Assembly (NCBI GenBank): GCA_001931905.2
Contig: MSJI02000303.1
Span: 1 to 45,744, forward strand
Source: Cladosporium sp. IMV 00045
Taxonomy: Eukaryota > Ascomycota > Dothideomycetes > Cladosporiales > Cladosporiaceae
Reading direction: 5' to 3'
DNA: 45,744 nucleotides
The translations under genes were made by a program, and so were the position numbers. The notes beneath the pieces are model-generated. The model was not told the DNA's origin. It did not search any database and saw only the letters and a program-made list of their open reading frames with translations. Shown here in pieces: positions 31,135 to 43,314 of this stretch (within the stretch, counting starts at the first letter, position 1; the number at the start of each line of letters is the position of its first letter).

Positions 31135-32113
31135 ATGTCTCAGGCCTACGGCAATGTTCCCGCTCCCAATGACGCCCATTTTGACCGCGGTTACGGCAAT
31201 GGACACAGCGGCGTCAACGACTTCGCAACAGGAAACCCGTCAGCCAACATGAGCTCGCCGCTCGGTCAGTCAATGGGCCAGCAGGGCTTCGGCGGCCAGT
31301 TTCACGAGGACTTCGACGCTGGCAGTCGTCCCACCTCCTCCGTCGCCGATGGCCCTCACCACGCGGGAATCAACCGCTCCGCCTCCAATGCGTCCACCGC
31401 CGTCTATGGCCAAGCGAACCAGGGCACGCCGTCGCGCAGCAACACCCTCAAGAAGAAGGCGAGCATTCGCCGCTCCGGCAGCCGCAAAAGCCTCGCGGCC
31501 GGCAGCATCAGGAGCGTAGGCGGCAAAAGTGTGGGAGGCGGCAACGAGACTGAGGACTTCCACAGCGCATTCCACACGCCCATCCCTACCCAAGGCTCGC
31601 CCACTGACATCCTGGCCAACCGCTTCCAATCCTGGCGCCAGCTGCTCAAGTCGCTGATCGCATACTTCCGCGAAGTCCAATCCTCCTACGACGCCCGCTC
31701 CAAAGCCGTCGGCAAGGTTCAGAGCGCGCTCGGAGGCATTGCGCATCCCTCCGTCTTCGTCTCCGACAATGGCCTCGCCGACGCGACTCGCATTCTGGAG
31801 GACTTCCACAGGCACTCGGCCGCCGAGGCCAACAAATCGCGCGAGATCGAGAACGACGTCATTGCCGGTCTGACCGGCCTGCGCAGCGATCTGAACCAGA
31901 AGATCAAGGAGATCAAGAGCTTGAGCGGCGACTTCAAGAACTCGGTTGACAAGGAAAAGGAGGCTACAAGAAGGGAGGTGGAGAAGCTGCAGGACGCATT
32001 GCAGCATGCCGACCACGAGGATAGCACTGCTACGGGCAAGAATGACCCGTACGTTGTCAAGCTCGGCGTTGACCGCATGGTTGAAAAGCAGATCGACGAG
32101 GAGAACTATCTCC
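31135..32113 (+). CDS. SLM1: SLM1-like TORC2 effector, N-terminal part (3' cut by gap)
   Basis: First 979 bases of the gene described in full at 40438-43314. It encodes the Gly/Ser-rich N-terminus and the start of the helical BAR-like region (PTDILANRFQSWRQLLKSLIAYFREVQ onward), stopping at EENYL. It has one extra serine codon (PTSSVADG against PTSVADG). The first-exon sequence 31600-31835 is identical to contig C over 236 bp. The last 49 bases equal C exactly, and then the gap begins. The frame is intact up to the gap. Confidence 0.88.
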
Positions 32114-32133
32114 NNNNNNNNNNNNNNNNNNNN
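32114..32133. other. Assembly gap (20 N)
   Basis: Twenty N bases joining the SLM1 first exon on the left to the siderophore transporter coding sequence on the right. Frames running through it are chimeric. Confidence 1.
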
Positions 32134-32375
32134 ACGTTGACGTTCTTGATCATGAACATGAAAATGAACATCAGAGCCGAAAACGCCACGCCAGCGGCAA
32201 GCATTCTGCTGTGTCCGTAGCCGTAAGCGTGCTGGATGGCGAGACGCTCCTCACTGCCAACAGGGAAGCTGAGCTGCGTGACCAAGTCTCCCATGATCAA
32301 CATAGCATTCTCTTGTTGAGAGGCTGGGAGATAGCGCGCCAGAGCCGTGGGGAACACGTTCGTCCAGATGGCGCC
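32134..32375. repeat. 242-bp identical block, copy 3 (contig C start)
   Basis: Contig C starts at exactly the first base after the A/B mismatch and stays identical to both other copies until 32376. Confidence 0.97.
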
Positions 32376-34092
32376 AGAGATTGTCTGGCCCAGAGCACCG
32401 CCGACTGAGCCGCTGACGTAGAGTAGAGACATGGCGGTCGAGGCGTGCTGGTGGTCGACGGCGGCGAGGACGGAGAGCTGGCACACGAGGATGAAGCAGG
32501 CGCCGCCGATGGAGATGAAAATCTCGCACATGATGATGTATCCGATGTTGCCGTTGGGCTGGCGGAAGTGGATCATCAAGCCCAGGGTGAAAGTGTACAA
32601 GGGCACGGCGATGTAGAATAGCCATCTGTAGTATCCAGTCCTGCGAATGGCCCAGCCAACGAGGAAGAGAAGGAAGCCGGAGACGACGGAGAAAGTGTTG
32701 TTGATGTATCCGGCCTCGGCGACGCTGACGTTAAAGACAACCTGCAGGAAAGACTGGAAGTAGATGTTCCACGTGTAGTAGGAGATCTGGTAGACCATGT
32801 TGAGGAGACAGGTGCCGACGATGGAACGGTCGGACAGGAACTGCCAGGGCATCCACGGCGTGCGGGCCAAGTAGACCTCCCAGAAGCCAAAGAGGACGAG
32901 CGCAACAAAGCCGACGACGATCATTGCAATGATGTATCCAGTGGCCCAGCCATTGGGGGCAGTTGCAGCAAGGTTGAAGGGCAGGAGGAAAACGACAAGT
33001 CCACCAGCGAAGAGAACGACTCCGACGACTGTTCAAGAGCGGATCGTTAGTGTCTTGTTTGGCTCGTGAATGCGTTCAGGGAAGACTTACGATCAAACTC
33101 GTGAAAGATGTGCACAAGAGTCTGAGAGAATGTCCTTCCGCTGCTGATCTTCTCCGCTGGCATCAGGCCAGCCTTCTTGGCCTTGTTGAGGTTGATCTTC
33201 AACACAGTGTACAGGGGGACAGCCACAGCGGGAGTGACGATAGCGAAAGCGCCGAACGCCCATCGCCAGCTGCCGACGTCGACCAGGAAAGACTCAGCAG
33301 CCTTCGAACCAGCAAACGCAGTGATCATGTACGGAGAGGAGACAAATGCAAACGCAATGCCACGGTTCTTCAAGCTCGAGACGTCGGTCGAGACCATGAC
33401 GTGTGCGTAAACAGCGCCAGAGGATCCAATGGTAGCAAGGACCTGAAGAACAGAGTCAGCCCGATGTACGTGTATCAAAAAGATCGATGTGTTCCAAAGA
33501 CATACTCTTCCGACACAGAGTGTCACGAGGTTCTGCGCGCCGGCTTGCAAGATCAGACCGAGCACAAGCATGCTGACCATGACGACGAAGCCCTCAGCGC
33601 GACCCCAGAGATCGAGGACTTTGGCGACGGGGATGTAGCAGGCAGCGGTGAGAGCGCTGGCCATGGCATTGACAATCGTCAACATGGAGTGAGCACCAAA
33701 CGCCGAAGTTGCGTACGGCGTCATACTTCCATTAATCGCGACCCTAAATCCGCCGGCAAGGGTGTAGAACCAGATGCTAATGAACGCGTTAACGACGCAC
33801 TGATAATCTACTCAAATGTGATTAGACATGCAACATACCATGCCAAAGTCGTGAGCATTGAAGTCTTTGTCCAGGCCAGAGTAGTAGCCTGAGCCTTCTT
33901 CACACCAATCTGGGCGTCTTCGTCCATCTCATCAGAATTGACACTGGCATTGCCTGGTGCTGGGGCCGATGGAGCAGCATTCTTGTCATCCACAACAACG
34001 GTCTGTTGGACGACTCCGGATAGCTCCTGATCAGAGGGCGTTGAGACGTCGGTAGTCTGGCGACCAAAAGTAGGCCTCATGGAGAAGGTCAT
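32134..34092 (-). CDS. SIT-family siderophore-iron transporter, homeolog (3' cut by gap)
   Basis: Second copy of the transporter at 22763-24758, complete except for about the last dozen codons, which lie beyond the gap. Exons: 34092-33839, 33776-33506, 33442-33091 and 33028 to the gap at 32134. Introns are 62, 63 and 62 nt. Family motifs are unchanged (WTKTS, TPYATSAF, KVLDLWGRAEGF, GAIWTNVFP). The codon matching the upstream ATG of the other copy is GTG, so translation should begin at MTFSMRPTF. The missing 3' end is what contig A supplies at 12518-12554, with a 242-bp overlap. Promoter motifs are also kept. Confidence 0.9.
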
Positions 34093-34210
34093 CTTGTCCA
34101 CGGGAAAAGTTTCTTGACGAAAAGTCGAGGGACGCTGGCGTCGATTGCCAGCAAGAAGAAAAGCGATACCTACGAGAAGACGGCGATACTCACAGACTTC
34201 GCCAACAGCC

Positions 34211-34218
34211 TATATATA
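34211..34218 (-). promoter_or_regulatory. TATA box of the transporter homeolog
   Basis: TATATATA about 120 bp upstream of the start, matching 24877-24884. Confidence 0.6.
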
Positions 34219-34432
34219 CATCTTCGTAGAGTTGCCCAGTCGGCGCCTGGCACCAGATACAGACATTGGGAGAATCGTTAGCTTCAGCGAAGAAAGCCAT
34301 CTAGATCCTGGCTCATACGGTCTGAGGAACAAATCGTCGCAAATGTTAGCGAGTCCGCCACTTTCGGACTGAACTAGCATGATTGAACACTGCGTTGGGG
34401 TGTGCAGAGGCATTGGCAGTGAGGGCGAGCCC

Positions 34433-34506
34433 TTATCAGATTTCGGTTACTGGTCTATCAGATCCAATCAAACCTCATCCTTCGGCACAGAGCGGGGATC
34501 AGATAA
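34433..34506 (-). promoter_or_regulatory. Iron-responsive GATA (SreA-type) site cluster, homeolog
   Basis: TTATCAGAT at 34433-34441, CTATCAGAT at 34455-34463 (one mismatch) and ATCAGATAA at 34498-34506. All three sites and their spacing are as in contig B, although an indel lies immediately beside the first one. Confidence 0.75.
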
Positions 34507-37017
34507 ATCTCTTCAAGCTTCAGGTGACCTTGGCAGCATTAGTGAATCCCCCCGACTTCGGCTGCTACGACTTGGCAAGATGCAACCACACCCAAAGACC
34601 GTGGCGAAGTGAGCAAAAAAGAAGCAAAAAACCGTGTGAGCCGCACTCGTCCAGCGATGACCCAACGTCGAGGAATCGTAATGGGATAAGTCGATTCCGA
34701 TAAAGCTGGATAGCTGGTGGAACAGCGCTCGATACCCTGCCAAGTGAGAGTCTTAAACTAGCAACAGGCGGCATATGGCCAAGCAAGTTCGTCCAGGGAT
34801 TGATGGTGCTATGCCGCATGGGAATATAAAAAACCTGTCCGGTCAATTTACCTTGGGCTTTGATGTGGGACAATCTAGCCTGGAATGGTTCCTACTTTCG
34901 GCGATCAGAGAGCGGCAACAGGACAAACGGAAGAAGCCTTGAGCGAGAACTGGAGACGAGCCGAATCATGTGAAGCAAACGGTTTGATTCCTGTTGTAGC
35001 TCATCTAGCAATCCTCGGCGATATGCGATGTCGGTAGGTCTCAACACAGTCGCGGTCCCGGGCTCTGAAGCGGTGAGCACGCGAGACAGTATTTCAAGCG
35101 ATCAAACGAACGGGACATGAGTAGTCTCGTCAATCGTGTTGGAGAGATTGATATGCGCTAACGGTGCACAGTAGATCAGTAAGGCTGGTGACAACACATG
35201 GCATCGTCGTTGCAAGGAACCGTTTGTCTAGGATGGCGGGCTCCACATACGCCAAGCTGCCTGTTGTACCAGCGAGCTAGGAGATGCCAGTACACTGACT
35301 GTAGGAACACTTTGGGTTTGTCGATAAGAAGCGTAGAGTCATACATTGCCAAGGGGGACAGAAGCCCGACTGACGATCGGCTACCCATTTCTGCCACCAC
35401 CATCGTGGAAGGGAGCAAACTCACTGAAGCGAAGACTCGTAGTTGCTATAATCAAACGACCGCGAGCGAATAAGATGTCAGGCTGATCATACCATATCTG
35501 GAAGAAAGCCGCCGCTTCTGGAAGCCAGGCACTGCATTAGGGAGAGGGAAACTCGTGCATATGCGTTGAGAAGTCCACACTCGCGTGACATGCACAGCGC
35601 CCACTCTCTGCAGGGCTGCCGGAAGTGCTTAGTTCATATCCTGATGCCGATCACACATCTGGACCCAGAATTGAGAGGGAAAAGTCGCTTGGGATTCATT
35701 GAAGCAAAGCAGAATAGCACATTCTACAAGCGCGCCTTGGGACCAATACCGAACATCGGCTGTATAATTTTGTCGGAGACGTCCGAGCAATCGTTTCGAT
35801 ACGGATTGGGAGCCAAGAACAACATCTCCGAGCAGACCGAGCTCATTTCAGCCTCAGGAATGGATCGAGATGTCCGGTAACGTCCGTTCAGTTGTGTCAG
35901 AGTAAAGTCCATGCCTTCGCTCGCCAGATTCTGTCATTGCCACAGCCTCGTGTTTTCATGGGATGATCGATAGTGACAAGCAGTATACGTTAGCTAAGAG
36001 CATGACTTTTAAAACAAATGCAAACCTTCAGCGTGCTGAGGACGAGAGATTCACGCGGATTGCTCACCGTAAACAGTTATCGCGCTCTGGTCAGGGCCGT
36101 CACTGAGACCGTTTATTGATAGAGAAGCAGAAATTATGGCTCAATGTACTTGTGGGCCATACAAGGCACTGTGAACTTGATTGGGGGCCGGGTCGTCGTG
36201 GCATGCCGTGCTCGAATGCATTGAGAGTGGTCGGGGGTCGCTGTGGGCTTCTCACTCGATCGTGCTGTGAGCTCGAGTGACCAGAAGATGATCCTTCCCG
36301 GTGATGCCTTGCAAATGGGATGCCAGTCCGTCACTAGGCTACGATCTCCCAATCCTGACGGCATGGAAGTCGAAGCAAGTGGCTATCGGAATTGCCATGT
36401 CATTAGTGTCATTATGGTTGATGGCATTGTCTTCACATGCTTGAAGGGGCACCCAAAAGACCTGGAAAGTAATTTCAAGTCCCAGCTGGAAGATGTCCGC
36501 AGGAATACGTTCATCTCAGGCGGCCTGAGACCATGATCGACCCTGGAAGTGAAATGACTCGTCATTCGATCGAGATGGAAGCTATTTCTCCTGAGGACGA
36601 CAGGCTATGCGGTATGGTGGCTGAGAAATGGTCGCAGCCGACGGAAGAAAACTCAAGGCTGTGCATAGATAGCAGGGAATACATGTCCATGTACATTAAT
36701 ATGTTAGAAGCTTGTATGTTCACGCTCACTTGCAGGACCAGAGCGTCGTCCGGCGTTCGAGTTTGCCACAGGGGCGGCACGGGACGAGCCTAGTGACTGG
36801 GGTGCTGGTCTGTTCCTGCCACACTTCCCAGCCTCAAGCTCCATCCTTGTTTCGTCCCCGCCACGCGATGAAGTAAATAGTAGCACGCAACGACCGAGAC
36901 AATGTTAAAACACAATGGCTGTATTTTTCTGAACATCTTCAAGACTCCCAGCGATTGTTCACAGCGTCCACGGCGCCTCCATCGTTAGCTCAACATTCGT
37001 TCGTTGCATGTCTCGCA

Positions 37018-38761
37018 ATGGACAGAACATATCCAGATTACCCACAATACGACTATCGGAAGCCATGGACTTATCATTCCGCCAACACATCTGCTCCACT
37101 TTCTTCGCTGTACAATTCTCCAACTCCGTCGCGACCTGAACCTGCTGCCAGACGGCACAGTGAACGATGGACTGGTCCTCGAGCAATCAAACGGTCGATC
37201 CCTCACAATGGCTCGACTTGTGACAACAACCTGTGCGAGAGCCCTTCCATCGCTCCGGATGAAAGACTTTGTCCGGGTCCAAAAGGGCTGAATCTATGCG
37301 GCACATGCTACAAACGCTTCAAGATCGAACGTAGACACGCCATGGAAGAGCGACGCGCCGTGAACGATTCCTGGAAGAGGCCCCGACATCGTCGCTCGAC
37401 ATCTCAAGCAACACCAATGGAGCCCTCTCGAAGACCAGAAACGATTCGTACCAATACGTACGATTCTCAGCAGTCGGCTTACGGGCCACCATCACCTGTT
37501 GTCGCCCAGCATGCGAGCAACTTGCGTGGGGACCAACCTGTTGAGAAACAACCGACAGAGAATGCCGTCCCTGTGCAGGAATCACCAGAAAATGACGCGA
37601 AGAACCCGCCTTCACCGCTCATCACTCCAGTCCCGGCATCAGAGAAAAGTCGAAGTCTCCACAGCATCTCTAGCATTTCGCTGCAAGAACACGATCGACG
37701 AACCTCCAGATCGCCACAAAAGCACCGACCTCACCGAGGACGTGATCGTCGAAGAGAATCACACAGAAGCTACGCTCGAGACCCGTCGACTTTCGACGAA
37801 GCCGAGTACTACAAATACGGCAGGATGGAAGAAGGTAACAACCGCCACAGCAGACGCTGCGGGTGCTGCGCGCTCTGGAGCCGAAGACGCAAATGCGTTG
37901 TCTTTGGCTCTGTCACTCTATCCATCATCATCCTGATCATCATCATCGCACTCGCCGCCACTCTCACGCAAAAAGGCGGATTCAAATACGTCCCCTCCAC
38001 AGCGCAAGTGAACAACACCCTCGCCTTCGAATCAGGCGGCGCCACGCGCAAGAGCGTCAACGACACCACCGTCGGCATCGGCAAGGGGAGCGATAGCTAC
38101 ACCTACTACCAAGGCAACGCGAGCAACTTCCCCTCATCGGACAAATGGGTGTCCTTCGCCGACATGTGGGAAGCGAACCTCGATACATTCAAGCACTCGT
38201 GCGGCTGGCTGGACCGCGGCGACGACAACACGCCCGAGATGATTCGCGACATCCACAACGCGATCCAGGACCGTGCCAACGCCTCGCTCGTCGATCAGAG
38301 AATCATTCTCGCCACTGTCATTCAGGAAACCAACGGCTGCCCGCTCGTGCCTCATACCGTCTCCTCCGGCGGCACGCGTAATCCGGGTCTCATGCAGTCG
38401 CATAACGGGCACGAGTATGATCCCAAACACAGCCGCTTGTCGATTCTCTTGATGATCCAGGACGGCACGCAGGGGACTGATGCCGGGTGGGGGCTGGTGG
38501 ATAATCTGAATCTGTATGGGAATCCTTACAAGGCGATGCGAGGGTATAACAGGTGAGTTGGCAGTCCCTTGACTTGGTGGGAGACTCGTTCCTCGACCCG
38601 AGTTTTGACTGACTCTTCGACATAGTGGCTATATCCCCAACAGCGGCGACTTGTCGGAGAAAGCAGGCGCGACGGCATGCTACGTGAGCGATATGGCGAA
38701 CCGGCTCACGGGTTGGGTGAGGGCGAAGACGCAGTGTCCTGATGACACGGAGGGGGCGTGA
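37018..38761 (+). CDS. GATA-like zinc finger / transmembrane / lysozyme-like protein, homeolog (556 aa)
   Basis: Second copy of the gene at 27690-29430. Exons are 37018-38552 and 38626-38761, with a 73-nt intron. All four finger cysteines are kept although the residues around the second one change (NNLCESPS against NNQCDNPS). The membrane segment is unchanged. The lysozyme-like domain keeps IQETNGCP, NPGLMQSHNG and YVSDMANRLTGW. The C-terminus ends CPDDTEGA instead of CPDDTH. About 15 differences over the first 533 codons of open frame were counted by eye, nearly all outside the finger cysteines and the exoplasmic motifs, so both halves of the fusion appear constrained. Confidence 0.75.
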
Positions 38762-40437
38762 GAGTTGGAACGAAAGGGGGGACATGGGAAACGGACATGG
38801 GACATGGGACATGGTAATACAGCACAGCACAGCACAGCACAAGTCTTGATGAGTAACGGCAGGATTGGCTTGGACATAGGACAGCAACGAGTATGACCAG
38901 GCAGCCCGCCTATGTATGTCGGTATGAATGGAATGAGTTCTCAGCATCACCGCAAGATAGGAGTCGCGCACGAACCCTCTCCTTCTCCATTTCATTACTC
39001 GCTACTATCTGCACCTCCCCACTCAAGGTCAAACGGCATTCCGTGGCTGAGCGACGCGTAAAGTGCACACACGCTCCCCTCAGGTCAAGGATGCCTTTGG
39101 ACACAGACTCACATGATACTTTGAGATATCTCAAATAACTCTACAGATTCACGTCGTCAGTGGCGGCGCCCACGTGCCGTCGGAGCGGTTGCTAGATTGG
39201 GCAGTGGATTTGAGTTTCGACTTTCGGTACAGAGTAGGAGATGTGAGCAACTTGAAGGAAAACAAAACACCGCTGCTTTCTTGATGTATGTAGACCATGT
39301 CCTCGGCGTGTAGCCCATGCAAAGGAGAGACGGCCGGCCTGGACGCCTGGAATCTTAAGAAGCCACAATCCTTGTCGCGTCGGCGTGATTTGCGACAGGC
39401 ATCTCTGGACGAATTGACGAGATATCGCAATTAAAAGCGGCAGGCCTGTGCCGTGCGCGGCGGGAGGGAAATCGCCAAAGTGGGCGGGTGGAGTATAAGG
39501 CCAGAAGCGCGCGGTGAAAAGGACAAGCATGAACATGTGAGGTGCATGGATTGGGGGAGTTTGTGGTGGGAGATCTTCATCTGGTCGTTTTGCTTTGTTG
39601 CCGTCGGGGCCGAGGGATTTGACGGTTCTCATAACCAGAAAGAATGGCTGGCCACCATGGAGCTCGATTCACCAGCACCAGCCTCCTTGGGGTTATGAGA
39701 GATTGATTCACTAACACGATCGATGACATAGCTCGGATTGCTTGGCTTTGGAGCTAGATATGCTGGCAGGACTGACAAGAGCTGGCAAGTGCTGGCATGA
39801 GGAGCTATCGCTCAGCGGCGTCGAGTGTATTCGAGCCTTTCTCACAGTCTCTCGATATGCCATGACCGCTGGGCAAGCAGTGCAGGGCCAGGTCAGCATC
39901 TTCATTTGTTTGCTCGCTCGGCGCCGAGGATGATGGACGAGGATGATATACACAAGTGCCCAAACTAATGCTCGTCGATCAAACCCTGATGTCGCCCTAA
40001 GCTCTCCTCTGCCTCTCCGCAGCAGCCTCAATTCCCATCTTGCTGGACCAAGCCCTTCCACTGCTCCCTTCACTTGCACCCGCCGACGTCACCTTGTCTT
40101 GCAAGCAACCGTTCTTTGTGTGCGCGCACATCGTCACCATCATCATCATCTCTCCTCTCACCACACTCGGAAGACTGGAGTTCCTCTACTACCTACTCCC
40201 CCGTCATCCTTCCGTCTGTTCCCGCACCCCCTCCTGTTCTCTGCTTTCGTTTTTGTTAGCTAGAGCTCCCTCCCACCTACCTACTCAGTCGGAGAGTGTT
40301 TGCTCCTCCAAGCGCAAATTACACCACACCTCACCACACCCCCGTATACTAGTATTGCTATTTTAACAAGCCAATTTTCCCTCACCGCCCAGAGCACATT
40401 CCGCCCTCTCCCGCTTGTCGGTTGGGCCGCCAACATC
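38762..40437. other. Spacer and SLM1 promoter, homeolog of 29431-31134
   Basis: Contains GGACATG repeats (about 38782-38815), a CAGCA-type repeat (about 38821-38841) and the four-unit minisatellite at 39762-39797. The SLM1 leader follows from about 39960. No supported gene. Confidence 0.55.
39762..39797. repeat. 10-bp minisatellite, 4 units
   Basis: Shorter allele of the repeat at 30432-30487, at the same distance class upstream of SLM1. Confidence 0.85.
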
Positions 40438-43314
40438 ATGTCTCAGGCCTACGGCAATGTTCCCGCTCTCAATGACGCCCATTTCGATCGCGGCTACGGA
40501 AATGGACACAGCGGCGTCAACGACTTCGCAACAGGAAACCCGTCAGCCAACATGAGCTCGCCGCTCGGTCAGTCAATGGGCCAGCAGGGCTTCAGCGGTC
40601 AGTTCCACGAGGACTTCGACGCTGGCAGTCGTCCCACCTCCGTCGCCGACGGCCCTCACCATGCGGGAATCAACCGCTCCGCCTCCAATGCGTCGACCGC
40701 TGTCTATGGCCAAGCGAACCAGGGCACGCCGTCGCGCAGCAACACCCTCAAGAAGAAGGCGAGCATTCGTCGCTCCGGCAGCCGCAAAAGCCTCGCAGCA
40801 GGCAGCATCAGGAGCGTAGGCGGCAAAAGTGTGGGAGGCGGCAACGAGACCGAGGACTTCAACAGCGCATTCCACACGCCCATCCCTACCCAAGGCTCTC
40901 CCACTGACATCCTGGCCAACCGCTTCCAATCCTGGCGCCAGCTGCTCAAGTCGCTGATCGCATACTTCCGCGAAGTCCAATCCTCCTACGACGCCCGCTC
41001 CAAAGCCGTCGGCAAGGTTCAGAGCGCGCTCGGAGGCATTGCGCATCCCTCCGTCTTCGTCTCCGACAATGGCCTCGCCGACGCGACTCGCATTCTGGAG
41101 GACTTCCACAGGCACTCGGCCGCCGAGGCCAACAAGTCGCGCGAGATCGAGAACGACGTCATTGCCGGTTTGACCGGCCTGCGCAGCGACCTGAACCAGA
41201 AGATCAAGGAGATCAAGAGCTTGAGCGGCGACTTCAAGAACTCGGTTGACAAGGAAAAGGAGGCTACAAGGAGGGAGGTGGAGAAGCTGCAGGACGCATT
41301 GCAGCATGCCGACCACGAGGATAGCACTGCTACGGGCAAGAATGACCCGTACGTTGTCAAGCTTGGCGTTGACCGCATGGTTGAAAAGCAGATCGACGAG
41401 GAGAACTATCTCCACAGGGTGAGTTCCGAACGCGACTCATTCGCGGGAAAACATTGCTAACAAAATATCTTAGGCTTATCTTAACCTCGAAGCTTCTGGC
41501 CGCGAGCTTGAGTCCATTGTCGTGGGCGAAATTCAGAAGGCATACAACGCTCTTGCGGGCATCCTCAAGCGCGAGGGTGACGATGCTTACAAGGCCGTGG
41601 AGGGTCTGCGCAGCGGCCCGATTTCCATGCCCAAGGACCAAGAGTGGTCTGCATTCGTCCACAGCGACCCTCACTTCGTCGCGCCGGACGTCCCATTGCG
41701 CCGAATCGAAGAAATCGACTACCCCGGCAGAGACCACCCAGCAGCCTCCGAAATCCGCGCTGGCATGCTTGAGCGCAAGAGCAAGTACCTCAAGTCGTAC
41801 AGTCCGGGCTGGTATGTCTTGTCGCCCACACACTTGCACGAGTTCAAGTCTGCAGACAAGATCTACACTCAGCCGCCAGTTATGTCTCTCTGCCTTGCGG
41901 ACCAGAAGCTCGGCACCCATTCTGAGCCCGACTCCTCCAGCGCCAAGTTCATGCTCAAAGGACGTCAAGCGGGCGGCATGCACAAGGGTCACAGCTGGGT
42001 CTTCCGCGCTGAGAGCCACGAGACCATGCTCGCATGGTACCAGGACATCAAGGCTCTCACCGAGAAGACTGGCGAGGAGCGCTCTGCGTTCGTCCGTAGC
42101 CACGCCAGAAGCGTCAGTGGCAACAGTGAGCGCCCGCACAGTTTCAGTAGCGATGGTTTGGAAGAAGACGAGGCGGATCGAGTCCCGTACTCGGCCGATG
42201 CCGCGAGCTTGTCTGAGCAAAACCCAGTCGAGGCGAAACCTCAGCGGCCGCAGCCAGGTGAGTGAGTGCTGCCCCTTTCTTGCGTATACTCTCTTTCGTA
42301 ATTCACGGCGTACTAACTTTATTGGTGCCTGCAGGCGGACGATTCCCGTCTGATCTGAACTTGTCGAGCGGCAACGCTGCTCTGCAGAGCCCGTCGAGCG
42401 AAAGCTCTGATCATAACACCATTCAAGCTACTGGTGCTTACTTCGGTGCACAAGGCACCGACCACGGCCGAAGTGACGAAGATCCTTACAGACTTCGCGG
42501 TATCGCCTCTCACAGTCCGGAGAAGGCCACTACGCCTGCCGCTGCCACCACCGCCGCTCCCAAGGCTGCGTCATACGATGACGACCAGGAACGCTACATG
42601 GCCTCCCAGCCGCAAGCCTACCAGTCTCAAGTGCCGCCGCAAGAGCCGGTTCAGAACCAGGCTTTCTTTCTCCCAGGCCAACAGCCTGCGACTACCTACC
42701 AGCAAGCTCAGCCCGTGCAGGCCCCGACGCAGTCCTTCGAGCCCGCTCAGTCGAGAGGGTTCGAGTCCGCCGACCCTTCCGCCCTCCCCCGCGATCATGA
42801 ACGCACGCACAGCTCGTATGGAGACTGGATGGCGCCTGCCGCTGTGGGTGCAGGAGCCGGAGTCGCTGGCACCGCTGCGTACAACCACATGAACAACAAG
42901 GAGGACGACATTCAGCAGCAGCAGCAGCAGCCGCTTCAGCCTGAGACCGGCGTCGCTGGATCCCGTGGCCTTGAAGATCCCCTTCCCGCCGCTCCAGCGC
43001 CCACTGCCGCTCCAGCGCCAACCACCACCAGCAACACCGACAACATCATCCCCGTCCCCGCGTACAACAACGCCGATATGCCCAACGAGCAATCGACAAA
43101 CACTGCCAGCGCCGGCCCGACGACTCTCAACTACGGACCCGCCACGACCGCCAACAACAGCACCACGCTCGGCGGCCAAGAAGCGGCCGGCGCCCACGAG
43201 ACCGGGCACATCTTCCCTCGGTCGTCAGGCACGACACGGACATCAGTGTCAGCCAATTGCACGTCCCGGGCAGCTTCCCTAAGAGGAACTGAAGTTGAAA
43301 GAAAGCCAGGGTGA
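40438..43314 (+). CDS. SLM1: SLM1-like PH-domain TORC2 effector, complete but with probable 3' frameshift (914 codons as read)
   Basis: Membrane-stress adaptor that binds PI(4,5)P2 and links TORC2 to actin and calcineurin signalling at the plasma membrane. Exons: 40438-41418, 41474-42257, 42335-43314. Introns are 55 and 77 nt; the second has a TACTAAC branch site at 42311. The N-terminus is Gly/Ser-rich. Residues about 155-385 are a helical BAR-like region. The PH domain is at about 422-530 (AGMLERKSKYLKSYSPGWYVLSP to WVFRAESHETMLAWYQDIKAL). A Pro/Gln-rich tail with a CAG-encoded Gln run (about 42914-42931) follows. As read, the last 28 residues are Arg/Ser-rich and end at 43314. The next frame from 43230 encodes HDTD then ISVSQLHVPGSFPKRN and a stop at 43292, which looks like the true terminus, so one base seems missing near 43230. 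Confidence 0.88.

Larger units (their letters stand above)
34093..37017. other. 2.9-kb divergent upstream region, homeolog of 24759-27689
   Basis: Alignable to the other copy over most of its length with scattered substitutions and indels. No supported gene. Confidence 0.55.

Noticed and set aside
40573..41415. 280-codon minus-strand open frame over SLM1 (and its match at 31270-32016)
   Set aside because: Antisense to SLM1 exon 1. It is conserved only because the sense strand is, and has no known-family features.
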